Positions 17,942-29,430 of a DNA stretch of 64,000 nucleotides are shown here, piece after piece. Position numbers and translations under genes: made by a program. Positions within the stretch are counted from its first letter, which is position 1; each line of letters starts with the position of its first letter. This stretch comes from Acidobacteriota bacterium (lineage in GTDB: Bacteria > Acidobacteriota > Terriglobia > Acidiferrales > UBA7541): the NCBI GenBank assembly GCA_013289835.1, contig JABCZG010000008.1, positions 124,001 to 188,000 of the forward strand, written 5' to 3'. The notes under the pieces are model-generated. The model did not search any database and had not been told where the DNA came from. It was given only the letters and a program-made list of their open reading frames with translations.

Positions 17942-17973
17942 ACTAAAGGCTAGTTTGGTCAGATGAGGAACAA

Positions 17974-18840
17974 ATGAAGCTTTTGCGAACTGGTGTTTTG
18001 TTGATTCTAATGAGCGTGCTTCTGGTGCTTGCAGGCGGCGCGATTGGCGGACAAGGCGGTCTGAAGATCGCGCTGGCGATCGCCGTATTGATGAATGGCA
18101 TTTCGTACTTTTACTCGGACAAGATTGCGCTTGCTTCCAGCGGGGCGCAGCCCGCCTCGCGAGAACAGTTGCCGAGACTCTACGAGGTGATGGAGCGCCT
18201 CGCAGCAAAGGCGAACATTCCGGTGCCTCGGCTCTACGTGATTCCTGAGCCCGCGCCCAATGCGTTTGCGACGGGGCGCAACCCACAGCATGCCTCCGTG
18301 GCGGTAACCGAGGGCCTATTGGAACTAATGAACGACGAAGAACTCGAAGGAGTCATTGCGCACGAGCTTTCTCACGTACGCAATTATGACATCTTGACGA
18401 GTTCGATCGCTGCAACCATCGCGGGGGCGATTACGTATCTGGCGTCCATGGGGCGCTGGGCCATGTTGTTTGGCGGTTTCGGAAGAGGCCGTGATGACGA
18501 CCGCGAAGGTGGCGGGCTCGCCGCGCTGCTCATGATTTTCCTGGCGCCCCTTGCCGCGCTAATGCTGCAGCTTTTTCTTTCTCGTACGCGGGAATACTCG
18601 GCCGACGAGACCGGAGCGCGAATGGTAGGGCAGCCGTACGGACTGATTAGCGCCCTTCAGAAGCTTGGGGCTTATAATCAGCGCATTCCCACAACCTTGG
18701 TTTCTCCGTCCACATCAGCACTGTGCATCGTAAAGCCCCTATTTGGCAGTGGCGGGCTGACTTCCTGGTTTAGCACACACCCGCCGCTCGAAGCTCGTAT
18801 TAAGGCCCTCCGGGAAATGACCGTCATACCGCAGAGGTAA
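17974..18840 (+). CDS. htpX: membrane zinc metalloprotease HtpX
   Basis: A 288-residue inner-membrane M48 peptidase. It has an N-terminal transmembrane hairpin (residues about 5-45), the zinc motif HELSH at 130-134, two more membrane segments near 145-160 and 180-205, and the third zinc ligand in REYSADETGA. HtpX degrades misfolded membrane proteins alongside FtsH. It starts 33 bp after clpB and extends the quality-control cluster. Confidence 0.93.
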   Translation: MKLLRTGVLLILMSVLLVLAGGAIGGQGGLKIALAIAVLMNGISYFYSDKIALASSGAQPASREQLPRLYEVMERLAAKANIPVPRLYVIPEPAPNAFATGRNPQHASVAVTEGLLELMNDEELEGVIAHELSHVRNYDILTSSIAATIAGAITYLASMGRWAMLFGGFGRGRDDDREGGGLAALLMIFLAPLAALMLQLFLSRTREYSADETGARMVGQPYGLISALQKLGAYNQRIPTTLVSPSTSALCIVKPLFGSGGLTSWFSTHPPLEARIKALREMTVIPQR

Positions 18841-19058
18841 GGACCGTACGTCAGGTTTCTGCACACTTTCGCCCCCTCACGTGTAATCTTTTCAGGAGTT
18901 TACCCCATCGATTTTTGGTGCTAAGACCTTAAGCGAGCCTTAAATCTTTTATTTACAGGGGGATAACATTTGAGGCTGGGCGATCACGGAATTGGCGCTC
19001 GAAGTGCACAATCCCGTATCGAGATTTTCTCGCCGTGGGGAATCTGGGGACGGGGGCT

Positions 19059-19259
19059 ATGAGCTGTAAGGATACTATCCATTTGATTTGTTGGTATTTA
19101 GAGGGGCGTCTCTCCGAGTCTGTAGAAGGGGAGATCAAGCGGCACGTACAGTCTTGCTCCGATTGCCATCTGGTATTAGACGCCGCGGTGAACACTCTTG
19201 ACCGGTATTTCACCACCGAACGCATGGTCGAGGCCGAGGCTGCTTCCCGCGCCGCGTAG
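19059..19259 (+). CDS. small zinc-finger (anti-sigma HC2-like) protein
   Basis: A 66-residue protein. It contains MSCKDTIHLICWYLEGRLSE, then HVQSCSDCHLVLD: a Cys near the start and an H-x3-C-x2-C motif, the pattern of the putative zinc-finger HC2 domain found at the N terminus of anti-sigma factors. There is no membrane segment or sigma-binding extension, and no sigma gene is adjacent, so its partner is unknown. ATG 19059 has a G-rich stretch just upstream. GTG 19035 is an alternative that adds eight residues. Confidence 0.65.
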   Translation: MSCKDTIHLICWYLEGRLSESVEGEIKRHVQSCSDCHLVLDAAVNTLDRYFTTERMVEAEAASRAA

Positions 19260-19585
19260 CAAAAATCCTGCATAAATATGTGAAAATGAGTTGGTTAAGC
19301 TCGTGCCGCATTGTCCATCGGGCCAAGGCATCTACGGAATCCCTGCCTGCAGCCACTCCCAAAATGGCAATTTGCCAAAGCAGCAAAATTTACGTTCGCA
19401 GGAAAGACCAAGTAATCTTTACTAGTACTAGTACGTATAAACCTATCATTGAGTGGCCTCTAAATTCTACTTAACCTATTAATTTTCATACAGTTACTAC
19501 AAAATGGCTTGATTTCGAGGCTTTGGCGTAAAGGGTGCACCTTCCTTTTGTACTGGCCGAAGAGCCTAAAGGAGAACGAAAGTAT
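19260..19585. other. AT-rich intergenic stretch
   Basis: No convincing gene. The region is clearly less GC-rich than its surroundings. It contains a short ACTAGT-type direct repeat at about 19421-19433 and weak promoter-like sequences before the next gene, but nothing that can be called with confidence. Confidence 0.5.
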
Positions 19586-20428
19586 ATGAGCGAATTCCTG
19601 CACTCGACCGACGCGAGCACATCTGGAACGCCACGTTGGGTCGGACTGGCAGTCGTGGTTTTAGGCGGCGTGTCGCTTCTTGGCCTCGGAGTAGGCTGGA
19701 GCGCATTGAATCAAGCCAAGGGCATCGAGCAGTCCACCCTGGCGTCCGTCAAGCAGTCCAATGATGCTTTGTCGCAGCGGCTGGCAAAGGAAGACGAGAT
19801 CAACCAGCAACTGCAGAGCGACCTGAAAGTTGTCACCAACAAGCTGAACCTGACGAAAGAGGAACTGCTCGCGGCCCGCAAGCAGGACAAGAACGCCACG
19901 AGCGCCGTGGATCAGAAGGTGACCAGCCTGGCGACATCCGTAAAGGCTGAACTCGCCACCAAGGCGAATGCAGATGACGTGAACAAATTGAACGGCGACG
20001 TCACGGGCGTGAAGACCGACCTGGACGCCACCAAGAACAGCATTCAGATGGCACGCAGCGAAATGGGCACACTTATCGCTCGCAACCACGATGAAATCGA
20101 TCAGCTCCGCCGCATGGGGCAGCGCGACTACTTTGAATTCACCGTGCAGCGCAAGGGCGGTGCCACCAAGGTCGGGTCCATCCAGATCGAGCTGAAGGAC
20201 ACCAACACCAAGAAGAACCGCTACACCATCAACGTTCTTGCCGACGACAACAGCTTTGAGAAGAAAGACCGCTCGGTCAACGAACCGATCTTCTTCTACA
20301 CCGGCGGGACCCGCGCGGCGCTCGAACTGGTGGTCAACAAGGTCACCAAGTCGACGGCCACGGGCTACCTGAGCATCCCAAAGGCAGCCGGAGCGACCTC
20401 AGCGAGCACGGCTACCTCCGGACAGTAG
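19586..20428 (+). CDS. membrane-anchored coiled-coil protein of unknown function
   Basis: A 280-residue protein. ATG 19586 follows AAAGGAG at 19568-19574. A single transmembrane segment (about residues 18-40, WVGLAVVVLGGVSLLGLGVGW) is followed by a long heptad-rich coiled coil to about residue 175, and a C-terminal beta-rich domain of ~90 residues (YFEFTVQRKGGATKVGSIQIEL...). The N terminus is probably cytoplasmic and the rest periplasmic. It has the shape of an envelope spacer or sensor. No family is recognised, and it is a single-gene unit with a terminator at 20488. Confidence 0.7.
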   Translation: MSEFLHSTDASTSGTPRWVGLAVVVLGGVSLLGLGVGWSALNQAKGIEQSTLASVKQSNDALSQRLAKEDEINQQLQSDLKVVTNKLNLTKEELLAARKQDKNATSAVDQKVTSLATSVKAELATKANADDVNKLNGDVTGVKTDLDATKNSIQMARSEMGTLIARNHDEIDQLRRMGQRDYFEFTVQRKGGATKVGSIQIELKDTNTKKNRYTINVLADDNSFEKKDRSVNEPIFFYTGGTRAALELVVNKVTKSTATGYLSIPKAAGATSASTATSGQ

Positions 20429-20487
20429 CAATTTTCCTTGATGTTGGTTTTGCACTCTTTGAGAGCACAGTAACAACCGTAAGAAAG

Positions 20488-20519
20488 GGAGGATTCCAGA
20501 GAATCCTCTCTTTTTATTT
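20488..20519 (+). terminator. rho-independent terminator after the coiled-coil gene
   Basis: GAGGATTC (20489-20496) and GAATCCTC (20501-20508) form an 8-bp stem around CAGA, followed by TCTTTTTATTT. Confidence 0.75.
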
Positions 20520-20651
20520 GGGCTCATCCGGGCATAAGAATCCAGCGTAGTAGGTCTTAGGAAGAGTCTGGACACCGAGCCGCCGCTGTGACAAGCTACT
20601 GGGCGGCCCGGCGGATATAAAAACCGCAGTGGATTTCTGGAGGGGGAAATC

Positions 20652-20984
20652 ATGAAAATCCGTTTTGCAACTGGAATCGCAGTAACGCTCTTTGCGGCGG
20701 CTCTGGCAATGGCGGCGGAAGGCACCTGGACCGGGTACATTTCCGATGATCATTGCGGCGCCAAGGGCATGAGCGAAAAGCATGCCGAATGCGCCACAAA
20801 GTGCGTGAAGGAAAAGGGCGCCAAGTACGTGTTTGTGAATGACGCCGACAAGAAAGTCTACGCGATCGATGCACAAGACAAAGTGGCGGCACATGCCGGC
20901 CATCACGTGACCGTAAAGGGCAGCGTGGATGGCGAAAACCTGAAGCTGGCCAGCATTGACATGGCGCCTGCAAAGAGCATGTAG
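20652..20984 (+). CDS. small exported protein with conserved Cys/His residues
   Basis: A 110-residue protein. ATG 20652 follows GGAGGGGG. A signal peptide (IAVTLFAAALAMAA) is followed by GTWTGYISDDHCGAKGMSEKHAECATKCVKEKG and a small OB-like beta region (HHVTVKGSVDGENLKLASI). The three Cys and the His/Glu residues between them resemble a metal- or disulfide-stabilised site. Similar exported proteins are common in this phylum without an assigned role. It is monocistronic, with a terminator at 21011. Confidence 0.7.
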   Translation: MKIRFATGIAVTLFAAALAMAAEGTWTGYISDDHCGAKGMSEKHAECATKCVKEKGAKYVFVNDADKKVYAIDAQDKVAAHAGHHVTVKGSVDGENLKLASIDMAPAKSM

Positions 20985-21010
20985 CTGCTTTTTGCGTCGC
21001 AATTTCTGAA

Positions 21011-21050
21011 AACGGGCGAACCGGACAAGCCGGCTCGCCCGTTTTGTTTT
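21011..21050 (+). terminator. rho-independent terminator before nagA
   Basis: AACGGGCGA (21011-21019) pairs with TCGCCCGTT (21035-21043) with an inner CCGG/CCGG stem, followed by a TTGTTTTG tail. It overlaps the upstream part of the nagA open frame, which supports the later start at 21088. Confidence 0.75.
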
Positions 21051-21087
21051 GTGCCCTGACCTATTTCCGTTACGATGTTGTGCTGCC

Positions 21088-22254
21088 ATGTCCACCATTC
21101 TGATTCACTCTGGCCGTGCCCTGACTCCCACTGCGGAAATCCCCGATGCGGGAATCCTGATTCGCGAAGACGTTATTGAGGCTATCGGGCCGCGCTCGGG
21201 AATGACGCTGCCTGCAGGAGCGCAGGAAATTCGCGCGGCGGACAAGACGGCCATCCCTGGCTTCCTGGACGTGCACATCCACGGGGCCGGCGGCCATGAT
21301 GTTATGGAGGGCAATTCCACCGCCCTGCGTGCCATTACGCGCAAAGTCTCGGAATACGGAACAACTTCCATCGTCGCGACCACGGTAACGGCCAGCATCG
21401 ACGAAACTCTACGTGCCGTCGAAGGGATCGCGGGATTCATCGCGCGGCAGCATGAAACGGATGAACCTCGAGCGGAAATCCTGGGGATCCATTTTGAGGG
21501 ACCGTTTATCAGCAAGCAGCGCCGTGGTGTTCATCCCGCGGAATGGATTCAGCTGCCATCGGCGGAAACGCTGGCCCGCTTCCTCAAGGTCGCCGCGGGG
21601 AATGCCCGGATCCTGACGATCGCTCCGGAAGTTCTCGGGGCCGTTCCTTGCATTGATGCCGCGCGGGAAGCCGGTCTGGTCGTTTCGATGGGCCACACCG
21701 ACGCAACGTACGAGCAGGCTCGTGCGGCCATGGCGCGGGGAGCGCGCAGCGCCACGCACGTCTACAACGCGATGCGTCCGTTTACCCACCGCGATCCGGG
21801 CGTCATTGGTGCCGTGCTCACTTCGCCTGATGTCAATGCGGAACTGATCGCTGACGGCGTTCATGTCGAAGAAGCCGCAATGAGGCTGCTGCTGATCGCC
21901 AAGGGAGCAGCGCACGTCACCCTGGTCAGCGACGGCCTCTCTGCGACAGGTATGCCGGACGGAAAATACATGCTCGGTGGCTTCGAGGTTACGGTCAGCG
22001 GCGGCGTGTGCCGGAATGCCGAAGGAACGCTGGCGGGAAGCACGCTGACGCTCGACCGCGCGTTGCGAAATATCGTTGCCCTTGGAACGCCGCTCCCGGA
22101 CGCCGTCCGCATGTTGACGCTGAATCCTGCAACGCTGCTTGGAATTGAATTTAAGAAAGGTTCTCTGAGAGTGGGCGCTGACGCGGACATTCTGCTGCTC
22201 GATGAAGGACTACATGTGACAAACGTGTGGGCTCGTGGAGTGGCTTTGAATTGA
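21088..22254 (+). CDS. nagA: N-acetylglucosamine-6-phosphate deacetylase
   Basis: A 388-residue cytoplasmic amidohydrolase that converts GlcNAc-6-phosphate to glucosamine-6-phosphate plus acetate. Motifs seen: the metal site DVHIHGAGGHD near residue 60, IHFEGPFIS with the metal-binding Glu, GHTDAT with a His ligand, GARSATHVYNAM, and LVSDGLSATG carrying the catalytic Asp. The length is typical. ATG 21088 was chosen because the upstream frame runs through a terminator. No nagB or transporter is adjacent. Confidence 0.92.
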   Translation: MSTILIHSGRALTPTAEIPDAGILIREDVIEAIGPRSGMTLPAGAQEIRAADKTAIPGFLDVHIHGAGGHDVMEGNSTALRAITRKVSEYGTTSIVATTVTASIDETLRAVEGIAGFIARQHETDEPRAEILGIHFEGPFISKQRRGVHPAEWIQLPSAETLARFLKVAAGNARILTIAPEVLGAVPCIDAAREAGLVVSMGHTDATYEQARAAMARGARSATHVYNAMRPFTHRDPGVIGAVLTSPDVNAELIADGVHVEEAAMRLLLIAKGAAHVTLVSDGLSATGMPDGKYMLGGFEVTVSGGVCRNAEGTLAGSTLTLDRALRNIVALGTPLPDAVRMLTLNPATLLGIEFKKGSLRVGADADILLLDEGLHVTNVWARGVALN

Positions 22255-22327
22255 GTAGGACAGGCATTTCTGCCTGTCCGCTTTATTTTCGCTTGAAAAC
22301 ACGGACAGACAAGAGTGTCTGTCCTAC
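22255..22327. repeat. REP-like doublet of two related hairpins
   Basis: There are two 22-nt hairpins in direct order: GGACAGGCA-TTTC-TGCCTGTCC (22258-22279) and GGACAGACA-AGAG-TGTCTGTCC (22303-22324). Their arms differ at one position. The outer ends GTAGGACAG and CTGTCCTAC are also complementary, so the whole unit can fold into one long structure. It lies directly after nagA, and its first hairpin could double as a terminator. The layout is that of a repetitive extragenic palindrome pair. Confidence 0.6.
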
Positions 22328-22342
22328 AAATCCACGCAAGCT

Positions 22343-22597
22343 TCACGGATTGAGCGGAATGTGAAGCTGCTCGGCGAGCTGTTCCGCATCGAAGGGACTG
22401 CAGGAAAAATAACGGCCACCGACATCGAACGTGGGCACAGTGCGCTTGCCGTCGTTCGCTTTGATAACGATGGCTTCCCCAGACGGATCCTGTTCAATAT
22501 CCACTTCGCGAAAAGCCACGCCGCGTTCTTTCAAGAACGATTTCGCCCGGCGGCAATCGGGGCACCATGTAGTGCTGTAAACGGTGATGGGTTCCAT
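22343..22597 (-). CDS. glutaredoxin-family (mycoredoxin-like) protein
   Basis: An 84-residue thioredoxin-fold protein. It has the active site TTWCPDC at residues 9-15, the cis-Pro in KRTVPTFDVGG near 51-61, and a C-terminal helix. The CPDC centre and the size fit the NrdH/mycoredoxin-like group. It reduces disulfides or mixed disulfides in the cytoplasm. It lies downstream of the ATP synthase operon on the same strand, about 70 bp after atpC, and might be read from it. Confidence 0.88.
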   Translation of the reverse strand: MEPITVYSTTWCPDCRRAKSFLKERGVAFREVDIEQDPSGEAIVIKANDGKRTVPTFDVGGRYFSCSPFDAEQLAEQLHIPLNP

Positions 22598-22670
22598 AGC
22601 TTTGTCCTACAAGATTAGATGCGCTCTGGCCTGGTCCGTCGCAGAGCCTTATTCCGATGAGGCGTAATCG

Positions 22671-23111
22671 TTATGGGTGGGAATTGACGGAAGCTCCTCG
22701 GTACTTGCGCGCAACTTGAATGCGGATCAAAGCGCGCTGAAGTGCGACGGTGACGCGGTCCCAATCGATATTCGTATCTCCGGAAGCGAGTCGCTTTTCC
22801 GCGCGCGCCCTGGCTGCCTCGGCGCGAGCAATGTCAATCTGTTCCGCAAACTCGGCGGTCTCCGCGAGGACCGTGACGCGATTGGGCAACACCTCCGCAA
22901 ATCCCCGAATGATCGCGAGATGCTCCGATTCCTTCCCGCTCGCATCGTGATAACTCAGCTCTCCGATGCCCAACTCGGTGATCAGCGGCGCGTGCCCCGG
23001 CAAAATTCCGAGATAGCCGTCGGCTCCAGGAAGCTGCACTTCCTTCGCGCTCTGGCGAAGCAACTGCTTCTCCGGCGTCACGACCACGAGTTCGATGGCT
23101 TCAGGAAGCAT
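22671..23111 (-). CDS. atpC: F1 ATP synthase epsilon subunit
   Basis: A 146-residue protein. The N-terminal beta-sandwich shows the family sequence GADGYLGILPGHAPLITELGIGEL. A C-terminal helical region rich in A/R/E (about residues 88-135) forms the inhibitory hairpin. It joins gamma in the central stalk. It starts 8 bp after atpD and is the last gene of the cluster. Confidence 0.93.
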   Translation of the reverse strand: MLPEAIELVVVTPEKQLLRQSAKEVQLPGADGYLGILPGHAPLITELGIGELSYHDASGKESEHLAIIRGFAEVLPNRVTVLAETAEFAEQIDIARAEAARARAEKRLASGDTNIDWDRVTVALQRALIRIQVARKYRGASVNSHP

Positions 23112-23119
23112 CTTCGTTC

Positions 23120-25455
<2,336 letters not shown>

Positions 25456-25478
25456 CGCTATTCGTTACACGCCGGTTC

Positions 25479-27014
25479 TTACTTGGCGGCGGCAGCGGCC
25501 GCAACCGTGAAGCGCTCCTTGAACGCATCCACCGCCGTCTTGATCTCCGCCCTGATGGCGTCGTCGAGCGCCTTCTTCGTGGCGATGTTCTTCAGAATCG
25601 CAGGATAGTTGGTTTCCGCGAACTGCAAGAACTCGCGCTCAAAGCGCCGAACTTCGGGAACGGGAATCGAATCAAGAGAACCGCTGGTCGCCACGTAGAG
25701 AATCAAGACTTGTTTCTCCACTACCAGTGGCACGTACTGATCCTGTTTCAGAACTTCCGTGAGGCGCTGGCCGCGCGCCAACTGGCCCTGCGTGACCTTG
25801 TCCAGTTGGTCGGCCCCGAACTGCGCGAAAGCCGCCAAGTCGCGATACTGCGCCATGTCCAGTCGGAGTGAACCCGCCACTTGGCGCATCGCCTTGATCT
25901 GCGCGTTGCCGCCCACGCGGCTGACGGAAATGCCCACGTTGATGGCCGGGCGAATGCCGCCGTTGAAAAGGTCCGCTTCCAGATAGATTTGGCCGTCGGT
26001 GATCGAAATCACGTTCGTCGGAATGTAGGCGGAGACGTCGCCCGCCTGCGTTTCAATGACCGGCAACGAAGTCAGAGAGCCGCCGCCGAGCTTGTCGTTC
26101 AATTTCGCGGCGCGTTCCAGCAGGCGCGAGTGCAGATAAAACACGTCGCCGGGAAATGCTTCGCGGCCCGGCGGGCGCCGCAGCAAGAGCGAGATTTCAC
26201 GGTACGCCTGCGCGTGCTTCGAAAGATCATCATAAAACGTGATGGCGTGCCGTTTCGTGTCGCGGAAATATTCGCCCATCGCGCAAGCAGCGTACGGCGC
26301 AATGTATTGCAACGAAGCAGGTTCCGAAGCCGAAGACGCGATAATGATGGTGTAGTCCATCGCGCCGGCATCGGTCAGCGTCTTCACCACCTGCGCGATC
26401 GTCGAGCGTTTCTGCCCGATGGCGCAGTAAATGCAAATAACGTCGCCGCCCTTTTGATTGATGATGGTGTCGAGAATGACGGCGGTCTTTCCCGTCTGCC
26501 GGTCGCCAATGATCAGTTCGCGCTGGCCGCGCCCGATGGGGATCATGGCGTCAATGGCTTTGATGCCCGTCTGCAGCGGCTCGCGAACCGGCTGGCGATC
26601 GAGTACGCCCGGAGCAATGCGTTCCAGCGCATTCCTTTGCTTCCCCACGATCGGTCCCTTGCCGTCCACGGGCTCGCCGAGCGGATTCATCACGCGGCCG
26701 ATCAGACCTTCGCCCACCGGCACGGACATAATCGTGTTGGTGCGCTTGACGACGTCGCCTTCCTTCAGCTCCTGCGATTCGCCGAGGAGCACCACGCCGA
26801 CTTCTTCCTCTTCGAGGTTGAGCGCAATGCCGTAAACGTTGTGCGGGAAAGCGAGCATTTCGCCGGCCATGACTTTCTCAAGGCCGTGCACGCGCGCAAT
26901 TCCGTCGCCCACGCTGATGATCGCGCCGACTTCGTCCACCGAAACGGTCTGCTCGTAATTCTCGATCTGCTCGCGCAGAATCTTGCTGATTTCGTCTGCC
27001 TTGATGTTCGCCAT
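25479..27014 (-). CDS. atpA: F1 ATP synthase alpha subunit
   Basis: A 511-residue subunit with regulatory nucleotide site GDRQTGKT near 170-177, the [11 protein letters not shown] beta-barrel motif at the N terminus, and the arginine finger region around [11 protein letters not shown]. Spacing to atpG is 23 bp. Confidence 0.98.
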   Translation of the reverse strand: MANIKADEISKILREQIENYEQTVSVDEVGAIISVGDGIARVHGLEKVMAGEMLAFPHNVYGIALNLEEEEVGVVLLGESQELKEGDVVKRTNTIMSVPVGEGLIGRVMNPLGEPVDGKGPIVGKQRNALERIAPGVLDRQPVREPLQTGIKAIDAMIPIGRGQRELIIGDRQTGKTAVILDTIINQKGGDVICIYCAIGQKRSTIAQVVKTLTDAGAMDYTIIIASSASEPASLQYIAPYAACAMGEYFRDTKRHAITFYDDLSKHAQAYREISLLLRRPPGREAFPGDVFYLHSRLLERAAKLNDKLGGGSLTSLPVIETQAGDVSAYIPTNVISITDGQIYLEADLFNGGIRPAINVGISVSRVGGNAQIKAMRQVAGSLRLDMAQYRDLAAFAQFGADQLDKVTQGQLARGQRLTEVLKQDQYVPLVVEKQVLILYVATSGSLDSIPVPEVRRFEREFLQFAETNYPAILKNIATKKALDDAIRAEIKTAVDAFKERFTVAAAAAAK

Positions 27015-27046
27015 GCCTGCTCCGTGGTTTCCGTCTGTCTAGCTGT

Positions 27047-27583
27047 TTATTCCGCCGCCAGGCGCGTGCGCAGTTCGTTCAAACGATTGCGCAACGAGCC
27101 ATCGTAAATCGTGTCTCCAATGCGCACGACCGCGCCGCCTAGCAGCGCCGGGTCGAGCGAGTATTTCGTTTCAATTTTCTTGCCGGTAAGCCGCGCCAAG
27201 GTCGCCGCGAATTCTTTCTTTTGCGCTGCGCTCAATTCCACCGCGGAAGAAATTTCCGCTTCGGCGATGCCCTGCCGCTGCCGAAGAACTTCCTGAAAAG
27301 TTTCTATGATTTCTGGCACTAGATGCGTGCGATGGTGGTCCGCGATTAAGAACAGAAAATTGCGCAAAATTTTGCTCGCGCCCAAGCGCTTGACGAGTTT
27401 TTCGATCACCGCGTGCTTGTCCTCAGGAGTGACCGCGGGGCTCGCCAGAAATGTCCGCAGCTCCGCCGATTGCGTGTAAGTCGTCCCAAAGTCGTTCAGC
27501 TGTTTGGACGTCGGTTCGGCAGCGCCCTGCGCGAGCGCAACGTCCGCCAGCGCATTCGCATACTGGAGGCTCGCGGATTTCAA
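27047..27583 (-). CDS. atpH: F1 ATP synthase delta subunit
   Basis: A 178-residue protein linking F1 to the peripheral stalk. The N-terminal six-helix domain begins [16 protein letters not shown]. The C-terminal part holds the family signature ([38 protein letters not shown]). Its start overlaps the stop of the b subunit gene by 4 bp, so translation is coupled. Confidence 0.95.
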   Translation of the reverse strand: MKSASLQYANALADVALAQGAAEPTSKQLNDFGTTYTQSAELRTFLASPAVTPEDKHAVIEKLVKRLGASKILRNFLFLIADHHRTHLVPEIIETFQEVLRQRQGIAEAEISSAVELSAAQKKEFAATLARLTGKKIETKYSLDPALLGGAVVRIGDTIYDGSLRNRLNELRTRLAAE

Positions 27584-28164
27584 TTCGGTCTCCCTTCGAG
27601 ACTCTTTACGAAGCTACTAATTAGCGATTCCTGTGCTTTAGGAGTGAGCTGTTTGGCGAGCAGCGATTCCGCGCCATCCACCGCCAACGTCGCCGCCAAA
27701 GCTTTCAGTTCCAGGCGAGCCGCGCGTTCCGCGGCTTCGATTTCTGCTTTCGCGGCCGCGGCGATTTTCTGCGCATCGTTCTGTGTGGTCGCGCGGAGCC
27801 GCGCGACCTCGGCCGCGGATTCGCGCTCGGAAAGCGCGCGGAGTTCCGTAATTTCCACTTGAAGATTCGCCAGCTTGGATTCGGCCTCACGGAGCTGCGC
27901 ATCGGCCGCGGCTTTCGCGCTAGTGGCTTTCGTGATCGCCGAGCTGATCGCCGCAGCACGCCCGCTGAAAAACGCCGGAGCCTTTTTCAGGCACAGCCAG
28001 AGAACCGCGCCCGCGACGATCGCGAAATTGATCCACTTGAAAAGCTCCGTGGCGCTTTCCACGGCAGGGTCCTCGTGCTTCTCCGCGGCGTGCGCCCCGA
28101 TCGCGGCGAACAGCACCACGAATAAAACACACACAGTAAAAAGGGCACGGCGCTTCCGGGTCAT
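27580..28164 (-). CDS. atpF: ATP synthase b subunit with N-terminal signal-like extension
   Basis: A 194-residue peripheral-stalk subunit. Before the usual membrane anchor (about residues 45-62, FAIVAGAVLWLCL) it has an additional hydrophobic leader, RALFTVCVLFVVLFAAIGAHA, that reads as a cleavable signal peptide. The rest is a long right-handed coiled coil (residues 65-190). It overlaps atpH by 4 bp and the b' gene by 4 bp. Confidence 0.88.
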   Translation of the reverse strand: MTRKRRALFTVCVLFVVLFAAIGAHAAEKHEDPAVESATELFKWINFAIVAGAVLWLCLKKAPAFFSGRAAAISSAITKATSAKAAADAQLREAESKLANLQVEITELRALSERESAAEVARLRATTQNDAQKIAAAAKAEIEAAERAARLELKALAATLAVDGAESLLAKQLTPKAQESLISSFVKSLEGRPN

Positions 28165-28634
28165 CGAGCCTCTCTCATGGGAGCGCCCGACGGCGGCGTT
28201 TGCAAAATGCGGCGCGCAATTTCGGCGGAGAGTTGGCCCACAGTAGCTTCGATGTCGCGCCGCGCACCGGCTAATTCGCGAGCAATCCGTTCTTTTCCAG
28301 CGCCGACTTCCGCGGAAGCCTTCGCCCGCGCCTCTTTGAGTTGTGCCGCACGCTCCTCGAGCAACTGTTTGCGCGCCGCTTCCTGCTCGGCGTAAACCTG
28401 CCCGCGAGCCTGTTTCAGCGCATCCTGGTACTGCTTGACCTTCTCGGCAGCGGCGACTTGGGCGGCTTCCGCGGCCTTCTGGGCGCCTGCGGTGCGAGAA
28501 TCGCGTTCCGCCATGACCTGGAGCAGCGGTTTGAAGAAAAGTGCCCGTAAGATGATGTAAAAAAGGAGGATGATCAGGACTGTAGGCACAGCCTGAAGGA
28601 ACAGTTCGCCTAGTTGGCCAACAATCGCCTGCAT
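28161..28634 (-). CDS. ATP synthase b' subunit (second b-type subunit)
   Basis: A 157-residue protein. One N-terminal membrane helix (PTVLIILLFYIILRALFF, about 16-33) is followed by a coiled coil to the C terminus. It is the first gene of the operon and, with the next gene, gives two different b-type subunits, as in phototrophs and several other bacterial lineages. The a and c subunit genes are not here. The start ATG 28634 has only a weak ribosome site. Confidence 0.9.
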   Translation of the reverse strand: MQAIVGQLGELFLQAVPTVLIILLFYIILRALFFKPLLQVMAERDSRTAGAQKAAEAAQVAAAEKVKQYQDALKQARGQVYAEQEAARKQLLEERAAQLKEARAKASAEVGAGKERIARELAGARRDIEATVGQLSAEIARRILQTPPSGAPMREAR

Positions 28635-28733
28635 CAGAAGTTGTGTCGCCTAAAAGTCAGGTTGGCAGCCACGCCGCGCCCCACCCCGTGGGAGCCTTAC
28701 GGCGGGCTAAACGCTGCCGTCTTAAACCAATAT

Positions 28734-28762
28734 TGTATAGCATCCGTCGTGGCTTCCGTCAA
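28734..28762 (-). promoter_or_regulatory. promoter of the ATP synthase operon
   Basis: On the minus strand TTGACG (28762-28757), a 17-bp spacer and TATACA (28739-28734), about 100 bp upstream of the b' start. Confidence 0.6.
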
Positions 28763-28904
28763 CGTGACCTCCAGGACGGTCAATCGCCCATAAGCGGTTC
28801 AGTCGGCTCGTCTGAATTTGACGCAGCGCGGGGTTACGCGCACTCGAACGTGCAAGGCCCGTAGATGATGAGCAGGACGGTGCAAAGATAAGGCGTCAGC
28901 AGCT

Positions 28905-29396
28905 TCAAAAAAGGATTCCGGCCACCATCTCGGCTACTAGATTGGTTTTTTCGCGGCGCATTTCCTTCGTGAAGGAGGGATCGTCCTGAGCGTTGGAGCT
29001 TAGGCTTATCACGAAAGCCTGGTCGCGCACGCGGCCGACCACCAACTCAGCCTGTTGGTTTTGTTTGCCCTGCATGCTGCACATCACGGCCTCATTGCCG
29101 ATAGCGCCGAGCGCGGCGCTCTTCGGCGGGCATTGCGCGAGGTACTTGGGGAATTGCTTGGGGATATCGGTCATGACGTCGACCGCGATGCGCAATTGGC
29201 GAGTTACAGCTCCTTGCTGGCGCGAAAATTCGCAAACTCCATCGCCGTGCTCACTGACCTTCGCGGTCAACGTCACATCACCGCCAAGAATCCCCCGCGC
29301 AGTCGCCTCATTGATCCAGGGACACTTCGTTTGCCCCGGACACACAGCCGGCGTGACAAGCGCCAAGCCAAGCAGAAATATGTGAAAGCTTCGCAT
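28905..29396 (-). CDS. exported protein of unknown function
   Basis: A 163-residue protein with a signal peptide (FHIFLLGLALVTPAVCPGQ). The mature part has four spaced Cys residues (KCPWIN, VCEFS, QCPPKS, MCSMQGK), probably two disulfides, and ends with a helix. No family is recognised. It lies just downstream of the CRTAC1 gene on the same strand and may be its cotranscribed partner. Confidence 0.6.
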   Translation of the reverse strand: MRSFHIFLLGLALVTPAVCPGQTKCPWINEATARGILGGDVTLTAKVSEHGDGVCEFSRQQGAVTRQLRIAVDVMTDIPKQFPKYLAQCPPKSAALGAIGNEAVMCSMQGKQNQQAELVVGRVRDQAFVISLSSNAQDDPSFTKEMRREKTNLVAEMVAGILF

Positions 29397-29430
29397 GTCA
29401 TTCAAATTGTAGTTTCATGGCACGCGCGCG

